This document shows, piece by piece, positions 13,401 to 28,400 of a DNA stretch of 64,000 nt. Made by a program: the position numbers and the translations under genes. The notes beneath the pieces were generated by a model. The model was not told the DNA's origin and did no database searches. It worked only from the letters and a program-made list of their open reading frames with translations. The stretch comes from Dastarcus helophoroides. Lineage: Eukaryota > Arthropoda > Insecta > Coleoptera > Bothrideridae. Location: contig CM053336.1 in assembly GCA_028583605.1 (NCBI GenBank), forward strand, positions 22,739,004-22,803,003, read 5' to 3'. How positions within the stretch are numbered: position 1 is the first letter of the stretch; each line of letters opens with the position of its first letter.

Positions 13401-16400
13401 CCCTGAATTTTCGATTTTAAAATTGATATTTTGCATTAAGTTGAAATTTGATCACCACGATGAAAATTAAAAGAAACCTGAAATTAATGTTAAAAAAACT
13501 GTCGAAACTTTTTAAAAATGTTCAGTTTAAAGTCAAAATATGGATATATCCTTTTAAGTAAGAATGATTTGAATCAAAAAGAATGTAATATTTAGGAAAA
13601 AAAAAAATCAAATTTCTAGATAACGACTTCAGTTTTTTTTTGATGTTAGTATGTTGAAATTTCGATATTTAAGTGAAGATTTCGAGATTAAATACTTAAC
13701 TTTTAGAACGTTCCAGTCAAGACTAAAATCTCAAGAAAAAAGTCAACATTTTGAAAAAAGATTCGAAAATTTGAGTTTGAAAGCGAAATTTTTAGGTGAA
13801 CTATTGTTGAAAATATTTGGGATTCAAACTAAAAACTTCGAAAAAAAAACCTAAACTTCGAAAATCGAAATTTAAGAAACGTCAATTAAAATGTATTTTT
13901 ATGATAATACATCTGTAATTTTGTATTTCAAACCGAAATTCTTTGTGAAAAAATAAAAATGCAAAATTTAAAATTCGAAAGTCGTAAAATGCCGGAAATT
14001 TAAACAATAGAAACAAACAAAATAATTTTGATGGGACGGACTGGTCCTTGGTTATCTTCAAAAATTGAAATACAAAACTTGTGCCCTGAAACCAAGAAAT
14101 ATTAAAAAACATAACAAAGGTTGCTGTAACGCGTTTCGACAGCCAAGCTATCATCTTAAGAGATATACTGAAAACAGAGTATCTCTCTGAAGATGATAGC
14201 TTGGCTGTCGAAACGCGTTACAGCAACCTTTGTTATGTTTTTTAATCTTTCTTGGTTTCGGGGGATAAGTTTTGTATTTCAAACAAAATAATAATAAAAT
14301 AAAAATTGCAAGTTAAAGCTTGATTTTTCGAAGACTGCTGAGTGCCTTATTCCTGGTTTTACTTATTAGGGTAAAGTTCATGATTTATGGGGACTTTTAT
14401 TTTTGCCGACCTTGGGGACTTTTATTTTTGCCGACCTGGATATTTCTCCAGCGCTAGATCGGGCCCTAAAACCCCTACTTCTTTGCGACTATATTAAAAT
14501 TAGTTGCGAACGTATTGTCAGAATATTTTTTTAGTCGAGTATTTTATTTCACAGACCAAAGAACCTTTTTAAACTGGGTGGCTCGCTTAAAAATTTCCTT
14601 CTTAAAGCGTTTAGCGGTCCTAAAAAGGTTGCCGACCGCTGATTTAACACGATAAAGAAAGTCGTCGTCGTGAAGAAGCGAGTGTGGTCGGGTGAGATGT
14701 GCGCTAATAATAAAATAAATAAGTAAAAGAAGAAAAAATAACTCGAACTTAAATTGAAGCTTCTGGAAAGAATATAAAATAGTTCAAATTTTAGGAAAGA
14801 GTTTACTAATTTTTAGCTACGCCACTGCTTTAATCCAAATATTAACAGTACAGTTATGACATTTCAGATCAAAATTATATTATTATCACTAGAAATGATC
14901 TTGCATTAAATAGGCACACATTATTTGATTCATAATTTTTCACAGGCAAGAAATGAGGGCCATCAGATCTCACGCCTACCTCTTGGGAGTGGTCTTCTCC
15001 TTCGAAGGTTTCGTAACTAGAGCCTCGATATTCATCAGTACCATCGGTTACGCACTTTTAGGCAATACGGTAACAGCCGAAAAAGTCTTCGCTGTAACGG
15101 CTGTCTACAACGTAATGCGTCCAGTAATTACAACCCTCTTCTCGATCAGTATATCTTCGGTAGCCGAAGTCAATGTATCCTTAAACCGTATCCAGAAATT
15201 CTTAGTGTCGGATGAACGAGAGGATTTGGGCAGTTTCATGCAACAGAATTTAGCCGACGGTTACCATAAGATAAAAATAGTTGAATCGGAAACCAAGAAC
15301 GTCGACTCGGAAAAGAACGGAGTGATGGCAAAACCCAAGATCGTTCTTCAGAACCTCAACACCAAATGGAACAGTAAAGACGAGGAGAACACGTTGGAGA
15401 ACATTAATTTGAATGTTTCGGATAATTCGTTGGTGGCGGTTATTGGCCCTGTTGGAAGTGGAAAGAGCAGTTTGATAAACACGCTACTGAAGGAGTTGAC
15501 TGTTAGCGCGGGTTCCATGAATATTGCGGGCACAATTTCTTACGCTTCACAAGAACCATGGTTATTTACAGGAAGTGTAAGACAAAATATTCTTTTTGGG
15601 GAAGATTACAACGAAGAAAGGTACAAGGATGTGATCCAAGTATGCGCCCTGCAATCCGACTTTGATATGTTCCCATTTGGTGACAAGACTCTAGTAGGGG
15701 AAAAAGGAAAAGCTCTGAGTGGTGGACAAAAAGCAAGAATCAATTTGGCCCGTTGCGTTTACAAGCAAGCTGATATCTATCTACTCGATGACCCTCTATC
15801 AGCAGTTGATGCTCACGTCGGTAAACACTTATTTGAAGAATGCATAAAGAAGTACCTTAGTGGGAAAATACGAGTACTTATAACGCATCAGCTTCAGTAC
15901 TTAAAGAAGACCGATCACATTATTCTAATGAAGGATGGATCCATGCAAATTCAGGGTACTTATCGAGAGTTGCAAGGTAGCGGTTTGGATTTCACCAAGT
16001 TGATGCAGGAATTCCAAACTGAGGAGGAAGAGAAGGAAAAGAAGAAGATGAAATCGAGACAGAACTCCGAAGTTGAATTGGAAGAGGACGAAGAGGGACC
16101 ACAAGAAGACAAAGAACAGCTTGGAAGTGGAAGCGTTTCGAGTAGTGTTTACTGGAAGTATATCAGCTCTGGAGGAAGCAACTTTGTCATATTTGTATTA
16201 GTGCTAAGCTTCATCGTGTCCCAACTCTTTGGAAACTTGGGGGATTATTTTTCCACTTATTGGTAAGTACATACATTATATTCGTTTATATTTAATTCAA
16301 AATTAGATGGCAAGAAAGATGTGCTATTTTTAGAGCGAATTCTGAATATATCATAATAAAAAAAGTTGAAATATTGTAAGAATTGTAAAAAGTCATAAAA

Positions 16401-19400
16401 CTTCAAGTTTGATGTTATAATTTCGATTTTTTTTAGAAATTTCTACTTAATCTCGAAATTTTGAGGTTTTCTTGAAACTTTAAGGTTTGATATTTTGAGT
16501 ATAAAAGTCGAAATTTCAAGAAAAAATAGTTGTCGAAATTGTAGGGGAATGAGGTGAACGTTTTTGATATTCTCGAAAGAGTTAAAAATGGAAAATTATT
16601 CATAACTATTAAACTTTATTGACGATAAAAACAACAACATATATTAAAAATGTCATGATGTTTCGATAAATATTTGCTGTGAGCGAACCTGGTTTCGCTT
16701 TTCAGCGTCATTGCCGGTTATACCAGCAATGATGATGCTGAAAAGGATAACCAGGTCTTGTCGCAGCAAATATTTATAGAAACATCGTGGAATGTTGATT
16801 ATCTGTTGTTGTTTTAATCGTTAATAAAGTTTAATAGTTATGAATATTGAAGAATTCCACAAAATAATGGTTAGAAATGTCAATTACATGGAAAATTATA
16901 CAAATTTGGAAAGGAGTAGATATTTGTAACATTCAAAATATTCAAAAAAGATAAAATATTGAAAAAAAGTCGAAATGAAAGTGAAAATTTGAAAAAAAAT
17001 TGAAATTTTAATGAACATTTAAAATTAAAAAAAAAGAACATTAAAAAAAGTAGAAGTAAAAAATAATCGAAAATTTCAAACATTGAAAATAAAAAAAACT
17101 TCCTGCTTTGAACAAATAGAATTTTGCAAAAATGTCGATATTTTTTTAAAAGTTTAGTTTAAAAATAACATTTTGAAAAATAAAAATTTTCAAGGAAATT
17201 CGAAATTTCGGAAAAAATATCGAACCTTAAAAAAGTCGAAATTTTAAAGTGAAAACTTTCAAAAAGTTAAAATTTTGAAAACAGTCGAGAGTTTAAAAGC
17301 AATAAAACTTAAAAAAATCGAAATTTTGAAAAGCAGACGAATTTTGAAGAAATTTCAAAATATTGAATACTTGACATTTTGAAAAATATCGACATTTTTA
17401 TAAATGTTAAAAACCCAGTCCAGATTTCCAAAAAGCGGGAAATTTAGAAAAATTCCAGTTGAGATTTTGGAAAATAGTAAACAAGTCGAAATTTTTGAAA
17501 AGTCATACTAATTTAATTTGAAGGTTTTTTGAAAGTAAAGATTTTTAAGAAAGGTGAAAATTTTGGAAAATACTCCAAACTTTCAAAAAACACAGTTTCA
17601 AAAAATGTCGAAAATTAAATTTCACTTTTTTTTGAAAATTTTGACTTTCCATCAGCCAAATTTCGGCTTCTCTCGAAGTTATGATTTTTTTCAGAATTTA
17701 AATTTTTCTGAAAATTACTCTTTTTTTTTTTAAATTCTACTCTTTTTGTGAAGACTTATTATTATTATATTTTTATTTCAAAATTGTCTGAGAATGCTGA
17801 CTATTGTCTTGAAATTTCGAAATTTTGTAACTTTTGAAAAATTAGCCTGTTCTTAAAAAAATTAAATTTCAAGCAATAATCCCATTTTTTGTTGCAATTT
17901 TGATTCTTATATTTTTCTCGAATCTTAGAACTTAATCTCTAAATTTGAAGTTCCATCTGCTTCTTGAAACTTCGGGAAATATTCGGAGTTTGAAAAAAAT
18001 ATTAAATTCTGGTAAACTACAAATTTCATGATTTACTTGTAAATTTTCAGAAAAAGTGAACTCCAATTTACGATTGCGTGTTGAAAATCTTGGCTAAAAA
18101 TTTCGATAAGAAAGACAAAAATTTAAAATGTCTTATAAAGAAATAGCTTTTTTTTAAAAAAATAAAATTTCCAAATATCAGAATTTTCAACTTATTTAAG
18201 TTTTTTAAAGGTTATTCTAATTAATTAAAAAAATGTAATTTTCAAAAATTCTGGATTAAAAAAATTGAAAAAGTCAAAAATTTCAAAAACAGCCGAAATT
18301 TTTGAAAAAATGTTCTTCTTGAAGTCCGATTCCCCGGAGTTGGCGATCACTCTTGAGATGCTGTTTCTGTCCTCTGCCATTCTAAAAAGATCACCAGCTT
18401 CATGAAAGCCAGTTCATGTTCTGATGTTGTTGAGCCAGGACCTCTGTTTTCTACAGATGCCATGTTTTCCCTCAATTTTGCCCTTCGTAATCAACAGGAG
18501 TAAGCGATATTTGTCTCCTTGTAAGATGTGGTCTGGATAAGCTATTTTGCGGCATTTTATTGTCATAACTAGCTCTTTCTCAGTTGCTGCACGTCTAAGT
18601 ACGTTTCTGTTTCAATTTGAAAAAATTACATTTTGAAAAAGTCAAAATCACAGTTTGAAAAAAAGAACAATGCTTTTATTTATCAAAAGGTGAAATGTTT
18701 AGAAAATTACAAATTTTGGAATTTTGAAAAATATTTGAATTTTAAAAATGTCGAAAATTTAAAAATATCCAAAATTAAAAAACACAACCTTGGATGAATA
18801 TCAAAAATTAGAAAACAGTCTAAATTTGGAAAAAGGTTGAATTTTTTAAAAAAAGCTAAACTTTCCAAAAATTATATAATAATGCTGTCGAAACGCGTTA
18901 GAGCAACCTTTGTTGTGTTTTTTAATCTTTCTTGGTTTCAGGGAACAAGTTTTGTATTTCAATTTTTGAAGATAACCAAGGATCACTCCGTTCCACCAAA
19001 ATTAATTTTGTACCAACAATGTTTAATTAATAAGTATTTCAATTTAAAAATCTGAACTTCGACTATTTACTATATAATTTTTCTCTTCAAGTCTCATTAC
19101 ATTTCGACTTTAATTTATGTAAATTCCGATTTGTTGCTCCAAATTTGGAATTGAAACTTTTTTTTGTGAGGCTCGAGAAAAATATTCGACATGTGATAAT
19201 TAAACTCGAAATAAGAAGAAAGAAAGTGAAATTAATAGTTGAAAATCGAATTTTGAAGAAAAATATATGAAATGTGTAATTTAATGTCACAAACTTGAAA
19301 AGAAACCAATTCTTTATAAAATAAAAATGTTAAAAAAAGTTAGGATTTAAAAAATACATCTAAGTTTTAAGTTATAAATTGAGAATTTGCAGTTTAGATA

Positions 19401-22400
19401 TAATATTTTTGAAAAATTTAAAATTACATTTTAAATTTGAACTTCGAAGTTTATTTATAAATTTAGACTTTTAAAAAACATTTCAATTATTCACTCGCAA
19501 TTTTAAATTTAATCTGAAAAGTTCGAATTTTTCCTTCACATATATAAAAATGTATTAACTTGGATTACATAATAGAACGAAAAAATTAAAATTGATAATA
19601 CAGAATCTCAAAATTTCTAAAAAAAAATGGTTGAAATTTTGAAAATCTTCATAAAATAGAGTTTACAGGTAAAATACTGATAATTTTTCTAAAGTTGTTT
19701 TTTCTTTAATACCAAGAGTACAATAAAAAATTTCAGTCTAAATTAAATATTTTCGGAAAAATCGAAAAGTTGGAAAAGAATTCTAATTTTATGAATTAAA
19801 ATTTCTTGAATTTTTAAGTTGTCTGTCAATTAATTCTATTTGAAGTTTAAATTCGCGAAAAAAATTTTATTTTAAGATCAAGTCGAAATTTTGAAATTCC
19901 AGTATTAAGCAAAAATTAAAGAAATTCAGCTAAAATATTCAGAAAAAATTTACAAAATCCCCTATCTCTTTGAATTTTGATTTTAAAATCTGAATCTTGA
20001 CTTTTTTCCAAATTTTAAGCCGAAATTGAAAAAAAATGTTAAAATTTTTATATTAAAGCCGAAATTCGGAGAAAAAGTTAAAATTTTAGTAAAAACCGTA
20101 AAAGTGATAAGCTTTATCTTTAATTTTTAATTTTGTATCGAAATTTCGCAAAAGTGAAAAGTCTTTTATTCTTAATTTGATATTACAATTTCGTTTAAAG
20201 TCTAAGATTCGACATTTCGAAAGATCTTGAAATATCAAGAGGAGATTAGAAATTTTGAGAAAAAAGACACTTTTACTTAAAAAAATATCTAAATTTCTAG
20301 CGTAAATAGACATTTCAGAAAAAAGGGTACAAACTGCAAATTAAATTTAGTAAAAAATACTTTGACTGACATATATTTTTGGTATCTATTTCGAGTTTAA
20401 AATTTTAATTTTGAAGTTTTTCTCGTTTTGCCTTTTTATAGAAATCTTGACTTTTTTGCAACTAAAACATCCAAATTTTGATAATAAATTGAAATTGTCA
20501 GACATTTTTAAACAATACTAAATTTACTTCGAACCCGAAAATAGATGTCAAATTTAAAAAATAATATGTGGTAAAGATGACATAACAATAAGAATAAAAG
20601 GGAAGAAAACTTAAAGTAAATAAAAATTTGGAGATTAATTTTATTATTAAATTAAAAAATTGCTGCCCCCACATATGTGCCGCCTGGGGCCATGACCTCC
20701 TTTGCCCCCCTTACGCTTCGCCTCTGATCCTTACATTGGCAGTGGCTCAAAATTTAGAGTTTTTTTTAAATATTTTGACTTTTCTCTGACTTGACATTTA
20801 AACTTTTTGTATAACATTTTCACCGGCGATTTTGAGATGACAGTGGAGGTTTTAAGAAACCTCAAAATTTCTTCTCTACATTTTGTTCCAAACTTTAGAA
20901 AATGTTTAATTTTGACAGTTGTTAATTGATTCGATCTTTTTGAAATTTGGACCTTTGTTTTTAAATTTCTAATTTAAACCTGCCTTGTGGCTTTTATAGT
21001 TTATCCTTTTTTTTGGAAATTTTGACTTCAACCCTCTTTTTTCAGAAATTGTGGCTTTTTTCTCTCGAGATTCTAAATATCAGCGTATTTCTAGAATTAG
21101 GAGTTTAAAAAAATTAAAAATTTGAAAATCATACAATGAACTGTGTTAAGAATTAATATATTCCACTTTTTGTTTGGAAGTTCATATTTCTAAAAAAGTG
21201 GATATTTTTAGAAATGACTGTTAATCAATGCATTAGTAGTAGTAGTAGTAGTTTAACTTATCAAACTATTACAAAAAAGTTTTTTAAATCCACAATTAAA
21301 TGATTTTTCTCCAGTTGATCCCAAACCTGTGTCTAATTAGAACACTGCAGAAGAAATTCTAAATGAGCTGATTTTTTTTCAGGGTTAATCTAGAGCAAGA
21401 CTATGCGGAAAAAGTGGCCTTAAATTACACCAATGCAACAATTGATCGCGATTACATCATTTACGTCTACACTGGGATTATTTTGGCGACCATCATTTTC
21501 TCCCTGTTTCATTCTCTCTTTTTCATGTACTTTTTCATCCAGTCTTCCATCAATTTGCACCATGTCGTGTTCAGCAAGATCATAACGGCAACCATGAACT
21601 TTTTTAATAGTAATCCATCGGGACGAATACTGAATAGGTTCTCTAAGGATATGGGATATATGGATGAGAGTATTCCCTTTATTCTTTTTGATGTTGTGGA
21701 GGTAAGCTCTTATTTCGTCAAACAAGGAAACGGTACATCGCAAAAATTTGTTTTTTTGGTGTTGTTTGTTTTAGATTGCCTTATTTTTGATTGGAGTCGT
21801 TGCATTGGCTGCTGTTGTGGAGCCTTGGTTGCTGTTGCCTTCAGTGGTACTGGTGACGCTGTTTTATTTTCTGAGAAATATTTACATCAAGACTAGTAGG
21901 AGCGTAAAAAGACTGGAAGGAATCAGTGAGTATAATTGTCTTTTGAATCCTTCAAAATAGTACAGGTTATTTGTTACAAAATATATTTAATAAAACTCTT
22001 ACGCTGACTGACAAACAACGCACAGCCGAAACGGATGATTCCACAAAAATAAAACTTTGTACACGAAGGTAACGTATAACGTAGGTGACCACCAAGAAAG
22101 AATTTTTTAAAATTCAAATTTTAAGGCTCTTATAATGGGCATTGAAGTCCTAAAAAGGTAGGCAATAAATAATACACACCATTGGATTTAAACTTGCCTG
22201 TACACATTAACCATGTACTGAAAACATATGGCGTTAATTCATCATTTTGACTGTATGACATATTCTCGCCAAGGCGCGGTGGTGTTTATTTTGCCTACCG
22301 CATTTCTTATTTGTGTGGCCATGCGGTAGTAAAACAGAAAAACAGAGTCTTTATTCTGCGGCACAACGAACAACGTTCATAATACATGACGTCGTTTTAA

Positions 22401-25400
22401 CCACAATTTGACATATTCAAGGGTTTTGATGTATCAAAATAGAAATGTCGGCCGAGAAAAAAAAAGATTTAAAACATACGAGATCAAAAGGAGGCAGAGC
22501 AAGTTACCCAAAAATTAACTCCTTAATGTTTAAGAAAAATCTAATGTTTCCTGAAATATAATCTCATCGGGTACATGGCTAATTCTATAATAATTCTTAA
22601 CGAAAGTATTGAAAAAAAAAATCGCTGTAAGACCGAAATTAATATCGCTGCTGGCAATTGATAATAATAAATAATTGTTCGACCACCATAAAGTGGGTTA
22701 TGCACCTCAAAATATATTGGTGATTTCCATCTTGGTGGTCCTGTCGCTATTTTTTGAAATAATAAAAAAGTCCTGGAGACTCCCGACAGAAGAGAAAACT
22801 TAAAATAAAAAAAAAATTAAAACCAATTTAAGAGAAAGTAGAGAAACATAACCACCTGCCGGCAAGCAAGACTGCTGATGGATAAACACGTGTAATCAAG
22901 GGCTGAAATACTAATTGCAATGAATAAAAGCAGACTAAGCAAAGCACTAGGTCTGCTCACTAGCCACTGGAACTTTAAAGGACACCTGGTTAAATTTAAT
23001 CTAGCAGAAAGCGACATAATGTCGACTGTGTGGGACTGAAAAGAAAACAAGTTTACACATTGTGTGTGCTTGTCCAAACCGTGTCAGATACAGATATAAT
23101 CTGACTGGCAAATAAACATTAAGACCAGAAGATCTGGACCGAATAAGTGGAGCCTGGCTGTAAAGGCCGGGGTATATAATTCCCACTGAGACTCGAACAA
23201 ACTTGTGGAAGTTACAAAGGATTTGGAATCTAGGTGACAGGGCCTATAACGGCCCCCACAAAAGTTAAAAAAACTAAATTTAAAAGAAAAAGTCAAAGAG
23301 AACAAAGATGAATTTCGAGGAAATAGTTAAAAGCATAAAAAGACTGGAAGGAATTAGTGAGTATAATTTTCTTTCGAAGCCAAATATTGAAAGTATATGG
23401 GAGGCATATGTCGCTCTCCAAACTGACAATTTAAAGGTTTTAAAAACTTTTTCGAAGATGCTCTCAATAATGGGGAAATAAGCCGAAAAGGTGCTGTTAT
23501 CATGGGTGATATAAATAAGGTTTAAGAGACCAGAGTTGCTAATACTTCTGCTATGCTACTGGACTACATTCTGACAAATATGTTTGAAGTGAAGGAAATG
23601 CCAAGAAGCTTTCCAAAATTATCGGATCATGAAACAATAGCAGTAAATCTGGGTATTCAGAAGATGTTAAAGAGCAATATAGGGGAGAGTCGGGACCGTT
23701 CGGACATTTTCCAATAAATAAATTATTATTATTTAAGTATACATGACATTAACCTCTTGAGGCCATTTTAAACTTATTTGTGCAAATCCGGAATATTGTT
23801 TTATATCATTAAACAGATTATTAGAATTTTTTATTAACTGTTTTTATGAAGGTTACCGTTTGTTCGAAACATACCTTCATGTGGTATGTTACGGACTACA
23901 GAATGGGATGTTTGGGACGTTGGGTAATATACATTAATATAATTAAATACGGTTTTGTAGGTTACAACCGTATACAACCGTATAGTAAAAAAATAAAATA
24001 CTATTAACCATTAAAGATTATTAATAAGAAAATACACATAACCTACATTTATAACAACATAATGATGACTACTTAATATTTTTACATTCCAAGTCCAGGA
24101 TATTGAAAAAAAAAATTTCTAGGGCTCTTGGAACTAGAAGGGGCATGTGCAGTGGCGTGTCGTGACTTTTATGAATGGAGAAGTTGACTGGACACCCTTT
24201 TAGAAGATTAATTACAATTTTGCTTTTAGCGTTCAAAAAGTAAACTTTTTTTGCCGTATTTCGATTAGTCAAAATATTTCGAGAAGATGGTTGAAATGTT
24301 GCAAAAAAAAATAAAAACTTAGTCTGAAGCAGATGTTTAAATGTTTAATGTTCAGTCTGGTTTGTGAACTATTTTAGTTTTTGACTTTTTCCCTTTAAAT
24401 TTGAATCTTTATTAAAAATTTCGAATTAAAATTATAAATTAAAAGAGATCAAAAACTCCAAACTTGAACTCAAAATTCATGTTAAGAAATTACAAAAACC
24501 ATTTTTATCAGTAATTTAGTACCTTTGAAGTTGATAGCTTGGCAATCGAAACACATTGGAGCAACTGTTGTGTTTTTTGATTTTTCTTGGTGTCAGAGAA
24601 TCAATTAAAATCACAAAATGGAACTTAAGCAATAATATATTTTTTCGTCAGATTTTCTTTGATACTTTAATTTAAAGAAAATCTGAATTTAAAAGAATGT
24701 AAAATCATTTCCGAAAATCGAAATTTTCAAAAAAGTCCAAATTATGAAAAAGTCGGAATTTCCAAAAAAGTCGAAATTCCGAGAGAAAATTTTCAAAAAA
24801 TTCAAAATTTTAAAATAAGTTCAAATTTTAAAAAATTTAATTTTACAGAATTCAAAACTTCCAGAAAAAGTTGAAACTTTAAAAAAACGTGGAAACTTTC
24901 AAGTCACAATTCTAAAAAGTCCAAATTTTTAAAGAGGCCTCTATGTTTTATAAAAGTAGAAATTGTTTTATAAAAGTAGAAATTTTGAAAAAAAATATAG
25001 AAGTGGAATTTTTGAGAAAAAGTTGAAATTTCAAAAAATTTGAATATACGATTTTTCTTGAAGGCAGGGATATAAATTTTAATCACAAAATGGAACTTAA
25101 GCAAGGATATACTTTTTTGTTAGATTTTCCTTGAAACTCTTATTTAAAGAAAATCTGAATTTAAAAAAATGCAAATTTATTTTCCGAGAAAATCGAAATT
25201 TTCAAAAAAGTCCAAATTATCAAAAAGTGTGAATTTACAAAAAAAGCCGAAATTCCGAGACAAAATTTTCAAAAAATTCAAAATTTTTAAATAAGTTTAA
25301 ATTTTTAAAAATTCCATTTTTTTACAGAATTCGAAATTTCCAGAAATAATATTAAGATTTTATAAAGTAGAAATTTTCAAAAAAATTATAACAGTGGAAT

Positions 25401-28400
25401 TTTTGACAAAAAGTTGAAATATCAAAAAATTCCAAATTTTTAAAAAAAGTACAGTTTTCAAAGAGGTCGAAATCTTTGTTAATATTTAAAAAAATTTCCA
25501 CGAAAAATTGAAATCTCGAACAAAATTGACTTTTTTAAAAATTTAGTCTGAAGTAGAAAAAACAAATTTTCAAAAAAGTCGAAATTTTCGTCATAATTAA
25601 AAATTTGGAGAAATACTCAAATTTTTTTAAAAAGTCGAATTGTCCAAAAGAAATCGAAATTTCCAATCAAAAAACTCGACACTGAGAAACAAGGTTAAAA
25701 TTTTGAAAAGAGAAAATTCTGAAAAGTTAATACGTTGAAATGTCTACATTGTCAAAAAAAAGTCGAAATTGTCAATAATAAATCGAAATTTTTAATAATA
25801 AATCGCAATTTAAAAGGGTCGACTTTTAAAAAAAAATTCAAATTTTTAGCAAAAGTGGAATTTTCAAAAAAGGTTAAAATAACAAAGAAACCGAAATTTA
25901 GAGAAAAATTTTAAATTTGGAGAAAGAATTTAAATTTTGAGAAGTCGAATTCTTGACAAAAAATCAAATTTTTCGAAAAAGGGCCAAATTTTCAAAAAAA
26001 ATCGAAATGTAATATTTTCAAAAATAGTTCTAAATTCCAGAAAGGGTTGAATTTTCGAAAAACTTACACATTTTTAAAAAGTGGTCAAAACGTCGCGAAA
26101 AAAACTAGATATTAGAAAAAATTAAAGTCGAAATTCTCAACATAAGTAAATATTTTAAACAAAAATGTAAATTTTATTAAAAAAAAGTCGAGATATTCTG
26201 GACAATTAAAATTTTTTCAAAAATTTTCAGTCAACATTTAAAAAAAGCCGAAGTTTTGGGTAGTTTTAATTTTTTAGTCTTAATTTTCAAAAAAGTCGAG
26301 ATTTTTAATAAAAAATTTTCAAAAAAAGGTCTTTTTCTATATTTTTGAAAAAAGTGTATATTTTGAAAAATCTTGAATTTATTTTTAATTTACAAAAAGT
26401 CTTTGTAGAAAAAGTCGAAAATTAAAAAAAAAGTCAGGGACAAATTTTCAGTCAGAATTTCGCGAAAAGGCCCAAATTTTGAAAAAGTCAATTTCATTAT
26501 CTGAATTTGGAAAAAAATCTAAAATTGTAAGTCAAAATTTTCAGAATTTTCGAAATTTTCAAAGAAACCGAATTTTTTAAAAAAATTCGAATTTTCAGCA
26601 GAAATCGAATTTTTCAAAAATGTCAAAATTTACAAAAAAGTCGAAAAGGTCGAAATCTCCAAAAAAAATCGAAATTTACAATCAAAAAAGCCGACTTTGA
26701 GAGAAAAAGTCAAAATTTTGAAAAAAGAAAGTTTTGAAAACCTAATATGTTAAAATGTCTACATTATTAGAAAAAGTCAAAATTGTCAATAATAAATCGA
26801 ATTTAAAAGGATCGACTTTAAAAAAAAATCATATTTTTAACAAAAGTGGATTTTTTTTAAAAAGTTAAAAATTACAAAGAAACCGAAATTTAGAGAACAA
26901 TTTGAAATTTGGAGAAAAAATTTAAATTTAAGAAAAAGTCAAATTCCTGACACAAAGTTTAATTTAGCGAAAATAGCCCAATTTAAAAAAAAACGAAATG
27001 TAATATTTTTAAAAATAATTCAAAAGAAAAAGACATTTTTAAAAAGTAATCAAAACGTCACGAAAAAAACTATATTTTAGAAAAATATCAAATTTTTAAA
27101 AAAGTCAATCAGTCATTATTTTACATAAAAGTGTAAATTTTATTGATAAAAAATAGATATTTGAAACAATTTAAATTTTTGCAAACATTTTTAGTCAGCA
27201 TTTTAAAAAGAAGCCGAAGTTTTGAATAATTTTAATTTTTTAGTCTTAATTTTCAAAAAAATCGATAAAAATTTTCCAAAAAAAGGTATTTTTGTATATA
27301 TTTGAGAAAAAGTTGATCTTTTGAAAAATCTTGAATTTTTTAAATAAATAGTTCAAATTTTCAGCAAAGAGTAATTTTTCAAAAAAAAGTTTTAATTAAC
27401 ATAAGGTCGAATTTGGCGAAAAAGTCGAAAATAAAATAAACAATATTTTTTAAAAAAGTACAAATTTTTAGTCAAAATTTTCAATTTTTGAAAAAAGTGT
27501 AAATTTTGTTATCTGAATTTGAAAAATATTCGACGTTTTTTAAAAAAAAATCAAAATTTTCAGAATATGCGAAACTTTCAAAGCAAAATTGTTCAAAAAA
27601 GTTCAATTCAACGCAAAAGTCGAATTTTTCAAAATAGTTAGAATTTTTAAAAGAACAAATAGAAATTTTTCAATAAAAATTTTAATTCACAAAAAGTTTT
27701 TGTAGAAAAAGTCGAAAATGAAAAAAAAAGTCAATATTTTGAAAAAGGCTCAAATTTTCAGTCAGAATTTCGAGAAAAAACCTAAATTTTAAAAGTGTCA
27801 ATTTTATTATTTGAATTTGCAAAAAAAAACAAAATTTCAAATAAGTCAAAATTTTCAGAATTTTAGAAATTTTCAAAGAAACCGAAATTTTCAAAAAAAG
27901 TTCAAATATTCAGTAAAAGTCGAATTTTTCAAAAATGTCGAAATTTACAAAAATTTCAATCTAAATTATTAAACTTCGAGAAAGCCAAAATATTTAAACA
28001 AAAAATTCAAAACATTTTAATAAAATGACAAATTGATGAAAAGCGTAACTTTTTTAAGAATCGTTTTAAAAGTTTGGTTTTAAAAAGATCGAAATTTTTA
28101 ATACAGTAAGTTGGAGTTTCGATAAAAAGTCAAAGATTTTGAAAAACTATTTTTTTTGAAACGTTGAACTAAGCTACTAATTAAAAATCGAATTAAAAAG
28201 AGAGATGGAATTTATTTTAAAAAATCGAAATTTTGAAAATTTAAAGATTTTCAAAAGTTAAAATTTTGAAAAAGAGGTCGAAATTTTAAGAAAAAGTTAA
28301 TATTTTGAAAAAAAAGGGAGTTTTGAAACAGGTAAAATTTTGAAATATATAGATTTTAAAAGTCAATATTTTCAATAATAAATTGAATTTCAAAAGGTCA

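Noticed and set aside
13882..14154. Similar peptides (LSKRV..ATFV..FFN..WFQGTS) encoded at 13882-14154 (-) and 18837-19055 (+)
   Set aside because: Both frames simply read through the same palindromic repeat. The similarity follows from repeat homology and neither has a plausible start or length.
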